Shown: positions 52,680 to 61,835 of the stretch, piece after piece
Layout: every line of letters begins with the position of its first letter
Numbering within the stretch: the first letter of the stretch is position 1
Origin: Tritrichomonas musculus
Lineage: Eukaryota > Parabasalia > Tritrichomonadida > Tritrichomonadidae
Length of the DNA: 64,000 bases
Direction of reading: 5' to 3'
Assembly (NCBI GenBank): GCA_039105265.1
Contig: JAPFFF010000047.1
Coordinates: 248,001-312,000 of the forward strand
Translations under genes and position numbers: made by a program
The notes under the pieces: generated by a model
Databases searched by the model: none
The model's input: only the letters and a program-made list of their open reading frames with translations
Told to the model about the DNA's origin: nothing

Positions 52680-52814
52680 ATGATTGTATGGCGCCCAGAG
52701 GCGGCGCTATGGAGAAAAGGCTTAGATCGTGAGCAGCGAACGGGCGGGCACCACGGTGGGGCGGGGGCTGCGCAACACGCCTTGAATGCGATTGATCGTC
52801 GGGCGTGCGTATAT

Positions 52815-52990
52815 TCAGACTCCTGTAAGCCACAGACCGTTGGTTGCGAGTCATTCGTGGCTCTACGAAGTTTGGTTCTCCAAGCCAGCGCAGGTTGATC
52901 CCGAAGGCGTCGCAAGGTGCAGTTGTGCTCTGCCTGTGCGCTTTCTTGTTGTGGCGTCGCCGAGTTTCCAGCCAACGGCCGACTTAGGAA
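52815..52990 (+). promoter_or_regulatory. Probable L10 autoregulatory leader
   Basis: The GC-rich stretch just upstream of rplJ contains the CCACAGACCGTTGGTTGCGAG ... CCAGCGCAGG arrangement expected of an actinobacterial ribosomal protein L10 leader, in which L10(L12)4 binds the mRNA. Assigned from position and general resemblance; I could not compute a fold. Confidence 0.4.
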
Positions 52991-52998
52991 GGAACGCC

Positions 52999-53565
52999 AT
53001 GAAGAGGCTGGGAAAGGAAGTGGTGGTCGCCGAGCTTACGGTACTGTTCCGTAACGCCGGCGCTGTCCACCTGACCGAGTTCCGCGGGCTTGCCGCTGTG
53101 CAGATCTCCGATCTGGGCGAAAAGCTAGGCCGCGATACTTCCTACACTGTGGCCAAGAACGCGCGGTTCCGCATCGCCTCTAAGGAAGCCGGTATCGAGG
53201 GCCTCGAAGAGATGCTCATCGGTCCTTCCGCTGTCGTCTTCGTGAAGGGTGACTTCATCGACGCTGTGAAGACTCTGCGTGACTTCGCCAAGACAAACAA
53301 GGCCATCATCATCAAGGGCCGTTTCGCAGACGGAACCGTGTATGATGCCGAAGGTGCCAAACAGCCTGCAGACCTCGAGTCTCGTCCAGAGCTGCTTGCC
53401 GAACTGTCCGGCGCGCTCAAGGGCACAATGCCCAAGGCCGCCTATCTGTTCAACGCCCTGCCAACGAAGGTGGTCCGCGCCGTCGACGCGCTGCGCGAGA
53501 AGCAGGAAAAGGCCGCCTGGTCGCCCTGCGATTCGCCGCATAGCATCAATCCGGAACGCACATAG
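52999..53565 (+). CDS. rplJ: 50S ribosomal protein L10, actinobacterial (Bifidobacterium-like)
   Basis: ATG at 52999 preceded by GGAAGGAAC, a bacterial ribosome-binding site. The first ~173 residues read as a classic L10: VVVAELTVLFRNAGAVHLTE, LGRDTSYTVAKN, KEAGIEGLEE, FVKGDFIDAVKTLRDFAKT, and MPKAAYLFNALPTKVVRAVDALREKQEKA. The wording closely recalls Bifidobacterium L10. After KQEKAA the frame continues for ~15 unrelated residues to a stop, so the native stop has been lost or shifted, and several positions look altered, suggesting the copy is drifting. L10 anchors the L7/L12 stalk on the large ribosomal subunit. It has no plausible expression signals for a trichomonad nucleus. Confidence 0.88.
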   Translation: MKRLGKEVVVAELTVLFRNAGAVHLTEFRGLAAVQISDLGEKLGRDTSYTVAKNARFRIASKEAGIEGLEEMLIGPSAVVFVKGDFIDAVKTLRDFAKTNKAIIIKGRFADGTVYDAEGAKQPADLESRPELLAELSGALKGTMPKAAYLFNALPTKVVRAVDALREKQEKAAWSPCDSPHSINPERT

Positions 53566-53620
53566 AAAATGAAGGCGCAGCGGCCTCAACATCATGCGCC
53601 ACGAATGAAAGGAAGCCATA

Positions 53621-53720
53621 ATGGCTAAGTTCACCCAGAATGGGTTGCTCGAAGCTTTCGGTGAAATTATCCCTCGTGAAGCTCTCTGAGTTGTTCAAGG
53701 CCTTTGAAGAGAAGCTCGAG
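53621..53720 (+). pseudogene. rplL: 50S ribosomal protein L7/L12, 5' fragment
   Basis: ATG at 53621 after GAAAGGAAGCC. It begins MAKFTQNGLLEAFGEI and then, after a frame change near 53675, continues in L12 style (LSELFKAFEEKLE) before the sequence reverts to AT-rich DNA. This is only the first ~33 codons of a ~125-codon gene. Order and spacing after rplJ match the bacterial rplJL operon. Confidence 0.8.
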
Positions 53721-54285
53721 AATCGGACAATAACAAGCCTATTAGAATTATGTCAAGTAAAAATCAAGCTGATTCATTTTCCTCTATAAAAAAGCGTAAC
53801 TAATGATTTTGGGGAAGCTAAATCATGATGGAAAAGACACCACTGTGGATCACTGTTGAAAAAGACGATGTTGAACTTTTCTAAAGAGTGCCTTTACTTA
53901 ATGCTAATATTCCAATGCAAAAGTATGCTGAAAGTTCAGAATGTGGTTGTGAAAGAGAAGGATTAATCGAAAATCAAATTTATATCAAGTAATATATCAA
54001 ATAAAATAAAAACGAGAAAAAATAATTTTTTTTAGGATGATGAAAAAGTTGATTTCAATTATAAACTCATAAATATTGGCGATACTGGCTGTGGAAATAC
54101 TCTTCCAATAAAATAACAAAAATATATGAAGCATAATTGAATTTCATCATTTTTTATAAATCAAACAAGAAACCTTATTTTTGTATTAACATAAAACATT
54201 ATTCATTGAATTAAATTCTGATTATTAAATAAAAAAACCTTTTTTTCCAAAAGATTCTTAATAAAATTAATGCAATAGTAAACCA
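53721..54285. other. AT-rich stretch with a Rab-like GTPase fragment
   Basis: Mostly non-coding. At about 54036-54115 the plus strand reads FNYKLINIGDTGCGNTLPIK then stop, the first strand and P-loop of a Rab/Ras GTPase with Asn in place of the P-loop lysine. This is a small relic. Nothing else is recognisable. Confidence 0.45.
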
Positions 54286-54551
54286 GGTTGCTCTTTCATA
54301 ATTGTTCTTTGAGTAAAATTAAATGCAAATTTCTGATAAAAGTTTATTGAATATAGTGATTTTATTTATAATTGGAATTAATAATTATAAAATACAAAAT
54401 AATAAATAAATATATTAAAATGAAGAATATAAAGTGAAAAATGAAAATGAAAATTTTTTCACAAATTTCTTTTTATCGTTTTTATATAAAATAAATAAAG
54501 CATTCAAAAAATAAAATAAATTGAAAGAAAGATTCACAAATTTATAAAACC

Positions 54552-56052
54552 ATGAGTGAGCAAGAACTTCTTAAAGCATGTGAAAACGGATATCTTGACA
54601 AAGTTCGACAACTTCTTTCTGCCAAAGAAATTGAAATCAACTGCAAAGGCATTTGAATCCAAAATTATTCATAACATTCAAATCTAACATTTTTCATTCT
54701 ATTGAACAATTGAAATATTTATGGAATTTAACTCGAATATTTAATGATACGCCGTTGATTTGGGCTGCAATTAACGGTCATTCGGAAATTGTTGAAACAT
54801 TAATCTCACAAGAAAATATTGAAATCAACTGCAAAAACATTTGAATCCAAAATCATTCATAACATTCAAATCTAACATTTTTCATTCTATTGAACAATTG
54901 AAATATTTATGGAATTTAACTCGAATATTTAATGATACGCCGTTGATTTGTGCTGCAAGAAACGGTCATTCGGAAATTGTTGAAACATTAATCTCACAAG
55001 AAAATATTGAAATCAACTGCAAAAACATTTGAATCCAAAATCATTCATAACATTCAAATCTAACATTTTTCATTTTATTGAACAATTGAAATATTTATGG
55101 AATTTAACTCGAATATTTAATTATACGCCGTTGATTTGGGCTGCAATTAACGGTCATTCGGAAATTGTTGAAACATTAATCTCACAAGAAAATATTGAAA
55201 TCAACTGCAAAGACATTTGAATCCAAAATCATTCATAACATTCAAATCTAACATTTTTCATGATATTGAACAATTGAAATATTTATGGAATTTAACTCGA
55301 ATATTTAATTATACGCCGTTGATTTGGGCTGCACATGAAGGTCATTCGGAAATTGTTGAAACATTAATCTCACAAGAAAATATTGAAATCAACTGCAAAA
55401 ACATTTGAATCCAAAATCATTCATAACATTCAAATCTAACATTTTTCATTCTATTGAACAATTGAAATATTTATGGAATTTAACTCGAATATTTAATTAT
55501 ACGCCGTTGATTTGGGCTGCATTTAAAGGTCATTCGGAAATTGTTGAAACATTAATCTCACAAGAAAATATTGAAATCAACTGCAAAGACATTTGAATCC
55601 AAAATCATTCATAACATTCAAATCTAACATTTTTCATTCTATTGAAGAATTGAAATATTTATGGAATTTAACTCGAATATTTAATAATACGCCGTTGATT
55701 TGGGCTGCAATTAATGGTCATTCGGAAATTGTTGAAACATTAATCTCACAAGAAAATATTGAAATCAACTGCAAAGACATTTGAATCCAAAATCATTCAT
55801 GACATTCAAATCTAACATTTTTCATGATATTGAACAATTGAAATATTTATGGAATTTAACTCGAATATTTAATGATACGCCGTTGATTTGTGCTGCACGA
55901 GAAGGTCATTCGGAAATTGTTGAAACATTAATCTCACAAGAAAATATTGAAATCAACTGCAAAGACATTTGAATCCAAAATCATTCATAACATTCAAATC
56001 TAACATTTTTCATTCTATTGAACGATTGAAATATTTATGGAATTTTGAAATG
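54552..56052 (+). CDS. Ankyrin-repeat array, copy 2 (188-bp units, frame lost once per unit)
   Basis: Same organisation as copy 1: N-cap from the ATG at 54552, tandem 188-bp units with the identical one-base-short join in every unit, then the kinase frame. Ankyrin loop variants differ in order and kind from copy 1 (ING, RNG, HEG, FKG), so the arrays have been reshuffled since, or before, the block duplicated. Confidence 0.7.
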
Positions 56053-56054
56053 AA

Positions 56055-57224
56055 ATGATTTATAAGGCAGCCATTGACTACGCCAGAGAAAAAAATAATC
56101 GAGAAATTGTTGAACTTCTAACGAAAGGACCAAATCGACGAATGAAGAACTTAATTGAACGAAATAAGACACTTCATCTCAAAGTTCAAAGACTTCTGCG
56201 AGCAACGCATTTGAGTAAGAACGAAGGAAGATCTCATCCATCGGAAAGTCAGAATGAAGCACGAGAGGCAATCGGTGACCTTCAGGAAGAACTGAAGAAG
56301 CTGAAGAAATATCTTTCAGCGCTGAACACGAAAACAGAAGAAATCGAAATTGTCGACATCAACGAATTCGAAGAAGTTTCTGTGATTGGTGAAGGTGGCA
56401 CATCAAGTGTGAAGGAAGTGATTAAGAGAGAACGATATGCGAAGAAAGAACTGAAAGAACTGAGCCATGAAAAACGTCAGCGATTTCTTGCAGAATGTGA
56501 AACTCTGAGCAGACTTCATCATCCGTGCATCATCGACATCGTTGGTGTGAACTTTGGAGACGGAGATCATCCGCCGTCGATCATCCTTTCGCTTGAACCG
56601 AAATCGCTTGAGTCAGCGATCTCGAAGAAGGAACTTGGAAACGACGACAAGAACCGAATCACTGTTGAAATTGTTCTTGGAATGCGCTACATCCACAAGC
56701 GAAACTTCATGCATCGTGACCTGAAGCCGACGAACATCCTTCTGAGCAAGAACAACGAAGTGCGAATCAGCGACTTCGGCCTTGCGAAGTACGACGACAT
56801 TTCATACTCGCAGACGAAGGGCGTCGGCACACTTCGCTTCATGGCGCCGGAACTTTGCGAAGACGGCGAAGTCAGCACGAAGTACACGAACAAAGTCGAT
56901 GTTTACTCATTCGGAATCACACTGATGTACATCATCACCGAAAGATACCCGCCATTCAGCATGAGAAACGTCGTCCTTGGAATCGTTCCAACGATCCCAG
57001 CAGCAGTTGTTGGCTGGGTTTCGTCTCTGATTGTCCGATGCCTTTCGCCAGAGAGCGAAAAACGTCCGTCATTCGACGAAATCTTCGACGAGCTGAAATC
57101 GCACAACTTCGACCTTTTCAGTGAAGAAAGTGAGAATCAACTGACGAGCAAGCAGCGAAGCATGAAACAAGCGATCGAATCACGCGTTCTTGAGATCGAA
57201 GCCTTCGAATACCAGTATCAATAA
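56055..57224 (+). CDS. TKL-like protein kinase, C-terminal part of the ankyrin-kinase gene, copy 2 (389 aa frame)
   Basis: Differs from copy 1 at only a handful of residues (for example NEAREA for NETGEA, LSRLHH for LSKLHH, ISYSQ for ISCSQ, IPAAVV for IPATVV, EYQYQ for EYQHQ), none in a catalytic motif. The kinase frame is kept intact in both copies while the ankyrin arrays are not readable straight through, so the kinase part may be translated on its own or the array may be decoded in another way. Confidence 0.85.
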   Translation: MIYKAAIDYAREKNNREIVELLTKGPNRRMKNLIERNKTLHLKVQRLLRATHLSKNEGRSHPSESQNEAREAIGDLQEELKKLKKYLSALNTKTEEIEIVDINEFEEVSVIGEGGTSSVKEVIKRERYAKKELKELSHEKRQRFLAECETLSRLHHPCIIDIVGVNFGDGDHPPSIILSLEPKSLESAISKKELGNDDKNRITVEIVLGMRYIHKRNFMHRDLKPTNILLSKNNEVRISDFGLAKYDDISYSQTKGVGTLRFMAPELCEDGEVSTKYTNKVDVYSFGITLMYIITERYPPFSMRNVVLGIVPTIPAAVVGWVSSLIVRCLSPESEKRPSFDEIFDELKSHNFDLFSEESENQLTSKQRSMKQAIESRVLEIEAFEYQYQ

Positions 57225-57341
57225 GACTAACACCTTCAACTAAAAACTTCCTAATTTATTCTTTTTTTTTTTTTTTTTTTTTTTCCCTTCACAAAATCTA
57301 CAAAAAAAGTGGATTTCATTCAATTTTATTCACAAAAAGTG

Positions 57342-57594
57342 GGATCTTATAAAAATAGAAATTATTTAAAATAGTATATTTAGTTAAAATTATTATGTGA
57401 AAAATAATATTTTGAAACGTAGAGACAGTTCAAAATAATATGCATTCAAAAAATAAGAAACTGAATTTATCTGATAAACATTGAATAATGATTCTTATAA
57501 TACAAAAGCTATATAAAAGATGTAGCATCAAGTTGCCAATAATACGTGTATAATCTTATCAGAAAAAGATATGAGTAAAAAAATTTTAAAATAG
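57342..57594. other. AT-rich spacer
   Basis: No gene or repeat recognised between the duplicated block and the mosaic LRR gene. Confidence 0.5.
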
Positions 57595-58188
57595 GTGATT
57601 CAAAGAATAATCATATTTTCAAAAAATCATTACCTCATTTATGCCAATACAGAATGTTCAAATGAATATTGTCCTTCATTTTTAGAGAATTTTTCAAAAA
57701 GAATCACAAAAAAAAAAAAAAAATCAACAAAAATCACGAGTATAACGATCCCTTCATTTATTACGTCGATTGGTGTTTCAGCTTTTGAAGGATGTTCATC
57801 TTTGAAGACTGTTTCAATTCTATCTTCAATTAAAACAATCAACGATAACATTTTCTATGGATGTTCGTCGTTAAATGACTTTTCAATTCCTTCTTCTGTG
57901 ATTTCAATTGGGAAGTCTTCATTTAGTTTGTGTCTGTGTCTGTCGAAGATCGTCATTCCATCGTCTGTCAAAACAATTGGTGATTATGCTTTCAGTGGAT
58001 GCTTATCACTTAAATATGTCACTTTTTCATCAGTTATTTCTATTGGTGACAGTTCATTCGAAGGTTGCATTTCTTTGAAAAAAGTTTTGATACCTTCGAC
58101 AGTTATTTCTATTGGTAATAATGCAGTTAATGATTGTAATTTATATTTGGTTGAGTTTATATATATAAATGAAAACGTCTTCATATAA
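57595..58188 (+). pseudogene. Mosaic of GTPase and BspA-LRR fragments
   Basis: 57655-57708 copies 58611-58664 of the downstream Rho-like GTPase gene (CSNEYCPSFLENFSK). After a short A-tract, 57727-58141 copies 60765-61179 of the downstream ankyrin-LRR frame with only about five differences, giving six BspA-type LRRs (SAFEGCSSLKTVSIL). The frame is open across both joins (197 codons) but no natural start is evident, and it ends in unrelated codons. It looks like a product of template switching or patchy duplication; whether it is expressed is unknown. Confidence 0.65.
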
Positions 58189-58529
58189 AAAAAGCAAATG
58201 AAAATTATAAATTTTGAAAATTTTAATCACTTAACTTTCTTTATCAATTTATTTAGATTTTAGAGATTTTATCATTTCACTTTATCTTCATTAAAAAAAA
58301 AAAAAACGATAATTATTTTTTTATATTTACTTTATTAAATTATTAACTAAATAAAGAATAAATCATTTATTTATTTGCAACATTAAATATATAATCTATA
58401 ATATATTTTATATTTAAAATTAATTTTAATTAATTAATATATGGCATTATTTTAAATTGAATGAATAAGGTTTTATAATGAATAATATAATTCTTCAAAA
58501 TTTTGATTTCATTATTTATTTTTCTTCTT
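58189..58529. other. AT-rich intergenic DNA
   Basis: No gene, repeat or RNA recognised. It includes an A-tract and, just before the GTPase ATG, a pyrimidine-rich stretch (TTTCATTATTTATTTTTCTTC) that may hold the transcription start. Confidence 0.5.
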
Positions 58530-59141
58530 ATGGAATTTATCAAATTTGTTGTTGTTGGCGATTCATCAGCGAATAAAACACAACTTCTTTACAATTATGT
58601 GAATGGTGACTGTTCAAACGAATATTGTCCTTCATTTTTAGAGAATTTTTCAAAAAGCATCACAGCAGAGAAAAAAATCTACAAATGTCAATTTTTTGAT
58701 ACAACAGGTCAAGAAAAATATAAAACATTAAGATTAACATCATATAACCAAGCGAATGTTTTCATTCTTTGCTTCTCATTAAACGACAAAGAATCACTTT
58801 TCAATGTCAAGAACATCTGGTATCCAGAAATAAAAAAATCATCACCGAAAGCTAAAATCATCCTCGTTGGAACTATTTTAAATATTGAAGAAAAAACAGT
58901 CACATCAGACGATGTCAACGAAATCAAAAGAACAATGAAAGTTAACAACTACATTGAATGTAATCTATATGAAATGAAAGAAGTGAATTCAGTCTTTGAA
59001 GCATCAATCAATTGTGCTATTAAGCAAGGTAAGAAGAAGAAGACATGGTTTTCAATTTTCCACAAAAAGAATAAAGAAACAGAAACAGAAGTTGAAAATA
59101 TAATTAAAGAGACATTTGAAAATGAAGAGATTGAAATCTAG
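58530..59141 (+). CDS. Rho-like GTPase with degenerate nucleotide-binding motifs (203 aa)
   Basis: Start chosen at 58530 (MEFIKFVVVGD), where the GTPase fold begins; the frame is open for nine more codons upstream. It has Rho-family landmarks: FFDTTGQEKYKTLRLTSY (switch II), ANVFILCFSLNDKESLFNV, and WYPEIKKSSPKAKIILVGT. The P-loop reads GDSSANKTQ, with Asn replacing the second invariant Gly, and the usual TKLD/NKxD after LVGT is TILNIE, so GTP binding may be weak or lost (a pseudoGTPase). The C-terminus is acidic with no CaaX cysteine, so it is not prenylated. A short internal piece is copied into the mosaic gene upstream. Confidence 0.75.
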   Translation: MEFIKFVVVGDSSANKTQLLYNYVNGDCSNEYCPSFLENFSKSITAEKKIYKCQFFDTTGQEKYKTLRLTSYNQANVFILCFSLNDKESLFNVKNIWYPEIKKSSPKAKIILVGTILNIEEKTVTSDDVNEIKRTMKVNNYIECNLYEMKEVNSVFEASINCAIKQGKKKKTWFSIFHKKNKETETEVENIIKETFENEEIEI

Positions 59142-59414
59142 AATATTAATCAGTGGATTTGTATATAATATATTAAATAAAATTCGGAATTCATTAATTA
59201 TTATATTATTTTATAAGTATTATGAAATATTTAATATTTTGATAATTTAAAACAAGGTAAATATATCATTTTTATTAATATATACATCAAAATAATATTA
59301 TGTACGTTATTGATGACCGTTAAAATATATATTCAAATAAAAATGATTTTTTTGAACTTTAAAGGTCAAATTTTTATTATCAAATTTTGAAAGTTAAATA
59401 CTTTTATTAAGTGA
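59142..59414. other. AT-rich spacer
   Basis: Nothing recognised. Confidence 0.5.
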
Positions 59415-60533
59415 ATGGAGATTCCAGAATATTTGGAGAAAAAGAAAGATTTACAATGTGATCTTTTAAAATTTATCGACATTGAAGATTGCATCGAAGA
59501 AAATTATCAAAATGTAATTATCTTATTTAACGACCATAAAATTTGTGATAGTCGAGAAGAGCTTCAATCACTGCTTTATTTGCTTGCCAAGATTTCCAAG
59601 AATCACAACCGTTCTTTTAATTTTTTCAACAAAATTGAGCAAATTATTCAATTTTTTCGAGATTCAATTCAAAAGTACTTTTTGAATTACGAAATATTCG
59701 ATATTTTCAAGAATGACAAACGAATTTTATTATTTCTTATCAAAGAGAGAATAATTATTATCGACAAATATCTATCAAGCATAATGATGAATTACAAATA
59801 CGAGCAACAAAAATACGCGCAATTTTTCTTTCCCGAACTGAAACCGTTTATGAGTGACATTTACATCAAGGAACTAAAAAGAAAACAAGAAGACAATTTT
59901 GAAGAGAAGAGAAAAGTTGGAGAAAATGACAATTATATCTGTGAAATAATTCGAAAAGATTCAATTGAAGAATTCATAATTTTAGTTACGAAAAAGAATT
60001 TAAAGTTGACACAAAAAGTTGAGCATTCAATTTTTGAGACCAATTCATTTTTGATAATGAAAGAACCAACATTAATTGAATATGCTGCATTCTTTGGATC
60101 AATTCAAATCTTTAAATATTTGTTTAATAATAACGTTGAATTGACTCCTTCTTTGTGGATTTACGGAATTCATTCTGACAATCCAGAATTGATTCATCTT
60201 CTTGTTGAGAATCATGTTGAACCTGAAATTAAGTCCTATGAAATGTGCCTTTTGGAATCCATTAAATGTCATCATAATGATATTGCTAATTATATTCAAA
60301 ACAATTTTTTGTCAACGAAATTTAAATTGAATAATAATGAAAAAATTTTTCAATACTACAATTACATGTTTTTTCCAAACGATTTGAATCAGAATTTCAC
60401 TTTTTATTATCTTTGTAAATATAATTATTATACACTTGTTGAGCTTCTTTTAATGATGAAAAGTATAGATATCAACTCTAAAATAATTTTCACTATATTT
60501 TGTTTTTTAATAAAGTTTCAAAAATATTTTTAA
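59415..60533 (+). CDS. DUF3447-type ankyrin protein (372 aa frame)
   Basis: This is the trichomonad-typical N-terminal helical region followed by the DUF3447 segment. Its signature IEYAAFFGSIQIFKYLF, PSLWIYGIHSDNPELIHLL and ESIKCHHNDIANYIQNN is at about residues 213-300, then YNYYTLVELLLMMKSIDINSK leads into ankyrin repeats. The frame stops at 60531, but 118 bp later (from about 60642) the same frame resumes as an ankyrin repeat and BspA LRRs. The two are probably parts of one DUF3447-ankyrin-LRR gene split by an AT-rich insertion or by stop codons. Function unknown; such proteins form very large families in trichomonads. Confidence 0.8.
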   Translation: MEIPEYLEKKKDLQCDLLKFIDIEDCIEENYQNVIILFNDHKICDSREELQSLLYLLAKISKNHNRSFNFFNKIEQIIQFFRDSIQKYFLNYEIFDIFKNDKRILLFLIKERIIIIDKYLSSIMMNYKYEQQKYAQFFFPELKPFMSDIYIKELKRKQEDNFEEKRKVGENDNYICEIIRKDSIEEFIILVTKKNLKLTQKVEHSIFETNSFLIMKEPTLIEYAAFFGSIQIFKYLFNNNVELTPSLWIYGIHSDNPELIHLLVENHVEPEIKSYEMCLLESIKCHHNDIANYIQNNFLSTKFKLNNNEKIFQYYNYMFFPNDLNQNFTFYYLCKYNYYTLVELLLMMKSIDINSKIIFTIFCFLIKFQKYF

Positions 60534-60641
60534 AAATTTATCAAATTTCAACCAAAAAAAATTTTTGAATGGAATTCAAATTCAATAAATTTCATAAAAT
60601 TTCATAAAAAGTATATTTTTTTAATGATGTTTTTAAATTAA

Positions 60642-61406
60642 TATTTTTGTGTTAATAATATTACTGCATTACATATAGCAGCATTGAAGAATAATACAGA
60701 AATTGTTGGTCTTTTATTATCCCAATCAGAAATTGAAATCGGACCTGGATCATTTAAAGAGTGCACAAAAATCACGAGTATAACGATCCCTTCATTTATT
60801 ACGTCGATTGGTGTTTCAGCTTTTGAAGGATGTTCATCTTTGAAGACTGTTTCAATTCTATCTTCAATTAAAACAATCAACGATAACATTTTCTATGGAT
60901 GTTCGTCGTTAAATGACTTTTCAATTCCTTCTTCTGTGATTTCAATTGGGAAGTCTTCATTTAGTTTGTGTCTGTGTCTGTCGAAGATCGTCATTCCATC
61001 GTCTGTTAAAACAATTGGTGATTATGCTTTCAGTGGATGCTTATCACTTAAATATGTCACTTTTTCATCAGTTATTTCTATTGGTGACAGTTCATTCGAA
61101 GGTTGCATTTCTTTGAAAAAAGTTTTGATACCTTCGACAGTTATTTCTATTGGTAATAGTGCATTCAGTGATTGTAATTCATTGGATGAGTTCGACTTCG
61201 AATCTCCTTCATCTTTGAATTCAATTAAAAATTCGGTTTTTAATGGTTGTTCATTGCTGAAAAAAATTAGTTTTCCTCCTTCTTTGACAATGATTGGATT
61301 GTTCGTTTTTGAGGACTGTAATTTGCTGACACAGATAACAATTCCTTTCGCTTTACGATCCAAATTGAACTACTTAAGTTCTGATGTTGAAATTTTAACA
61401 ATTTGA
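60642..61406 (+). CDS. Ankyrin repeat plus BspA-type LRRs (same frame as DUF3447 gene)
   Basis: Starts with one ankyrin repeat (NITALHIAALKNNTEIVGLLL), then after IEIGPGSFKECTKI about nine BspA-type LRRs (SAFEGCSSLKTVSIL, YAFSGCLSLKYVTF, SVFNGCSLLKKISFP) to a stop at 61404. There is no convincing own start codon, and its phase equals that of the DUF3447 gene upstream. 60765-61179 is the probable source of the copy at 57727-58141. The BspA-type LRR is common in trichomonad surface or adhesin-like proteins, but this one lacks a signal peptide. Confidence 0.75.
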   Translation, partial: YFCVNNITALHIAALKNNTEIVGLLLSQSEIEIGPGSFKECTKITSITIPSFITSIGVSAFEGCSSLKTVSILSSIKTINDNIFYGCSSLNDFSIPSSVISIGKSSFSLCLCLSKIVIPSSVKTIGDYAFSGCLSLKYVTFSSVISIGDSSFEGCISLKKVLIPSTVISIGNSAFSDCNSLDEFDFESPSSLNSIKNSVFNGCSLLKKISFPPSLTMIGLFVFEDCNLLTQITIPFALRSKLNYLSSDVEILTI

Positions 61407-61835
61407 ATACAGACTTCAAATGTTAATTGTTAGTGTTTATTTGTTAATATCGTTTTTATCTAAAAATTTGTTTCATTAATATTAATTTTTATATTTTTTG
61501 AATTCATGATAATTATATTTTCACAAATATGTTGGAATATAATATTGTAATTAAGATATATTTCGCATTTAAAGAGGATATGATATCTTATATACAAGCT
61601 AAATATCTTGTGTAAAATAATGTTTAAAAGTGCCATGAAAAACTTAGTAACATAAAACTTAAAAAGAGCATTGTCATGAAAAAAAGCATGTAATTAACAA
61701 AAACATTTCCATATTAATACGTAATCACAGAATATGAACTCTTGAAAAGGTTGTTGTTTACATATAAGTTAAAAAAAAAAAAAAAAATCAGAGAAGAAAA
61801 AGTTAAAAAAAAAAAACAAAAAATATTTAAATAAA
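61407..61835. other. AT-rich intergenic DNA between convergent genes
   Basis: No gene recognised. A-tracts at about 61771-61787 and 61807-61822 lie just beyond the 3' end of the coiled-coil gene. Confidence 0.5.

Larger units (their letters stand above)
52680..53720 (+). other. GC-rich bacterial DNA segment (rplJ-rplL region)
   Basis: Base composition jumps from very AT-rich to GC-rich at about 52680 and back at about 53720. The segment holds a bacterial ribosomal leader-like stretch (52800-52990), rplJ and the start of rplL with bacterial-type ribosome-binding sites. It is either a laterally acquired fragment or a chimeric join in the assembly. Confidence 0.85.
54286..57341 (+). repeat. Duplicated block, copy 2 (ankyrin-kinase locus)
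   Basis: Near-identical to 47024-50083. Both edges are sharp: outside them the flanks are unrelated. Confidence 0.93.

Noticed and set aside
52526-52975. Minus-strand frames over the bacterial segment, and other frames overlapping rplJ
   Set aside because: These are shadows in GC-rich DNA; the L10 frame explains the region.
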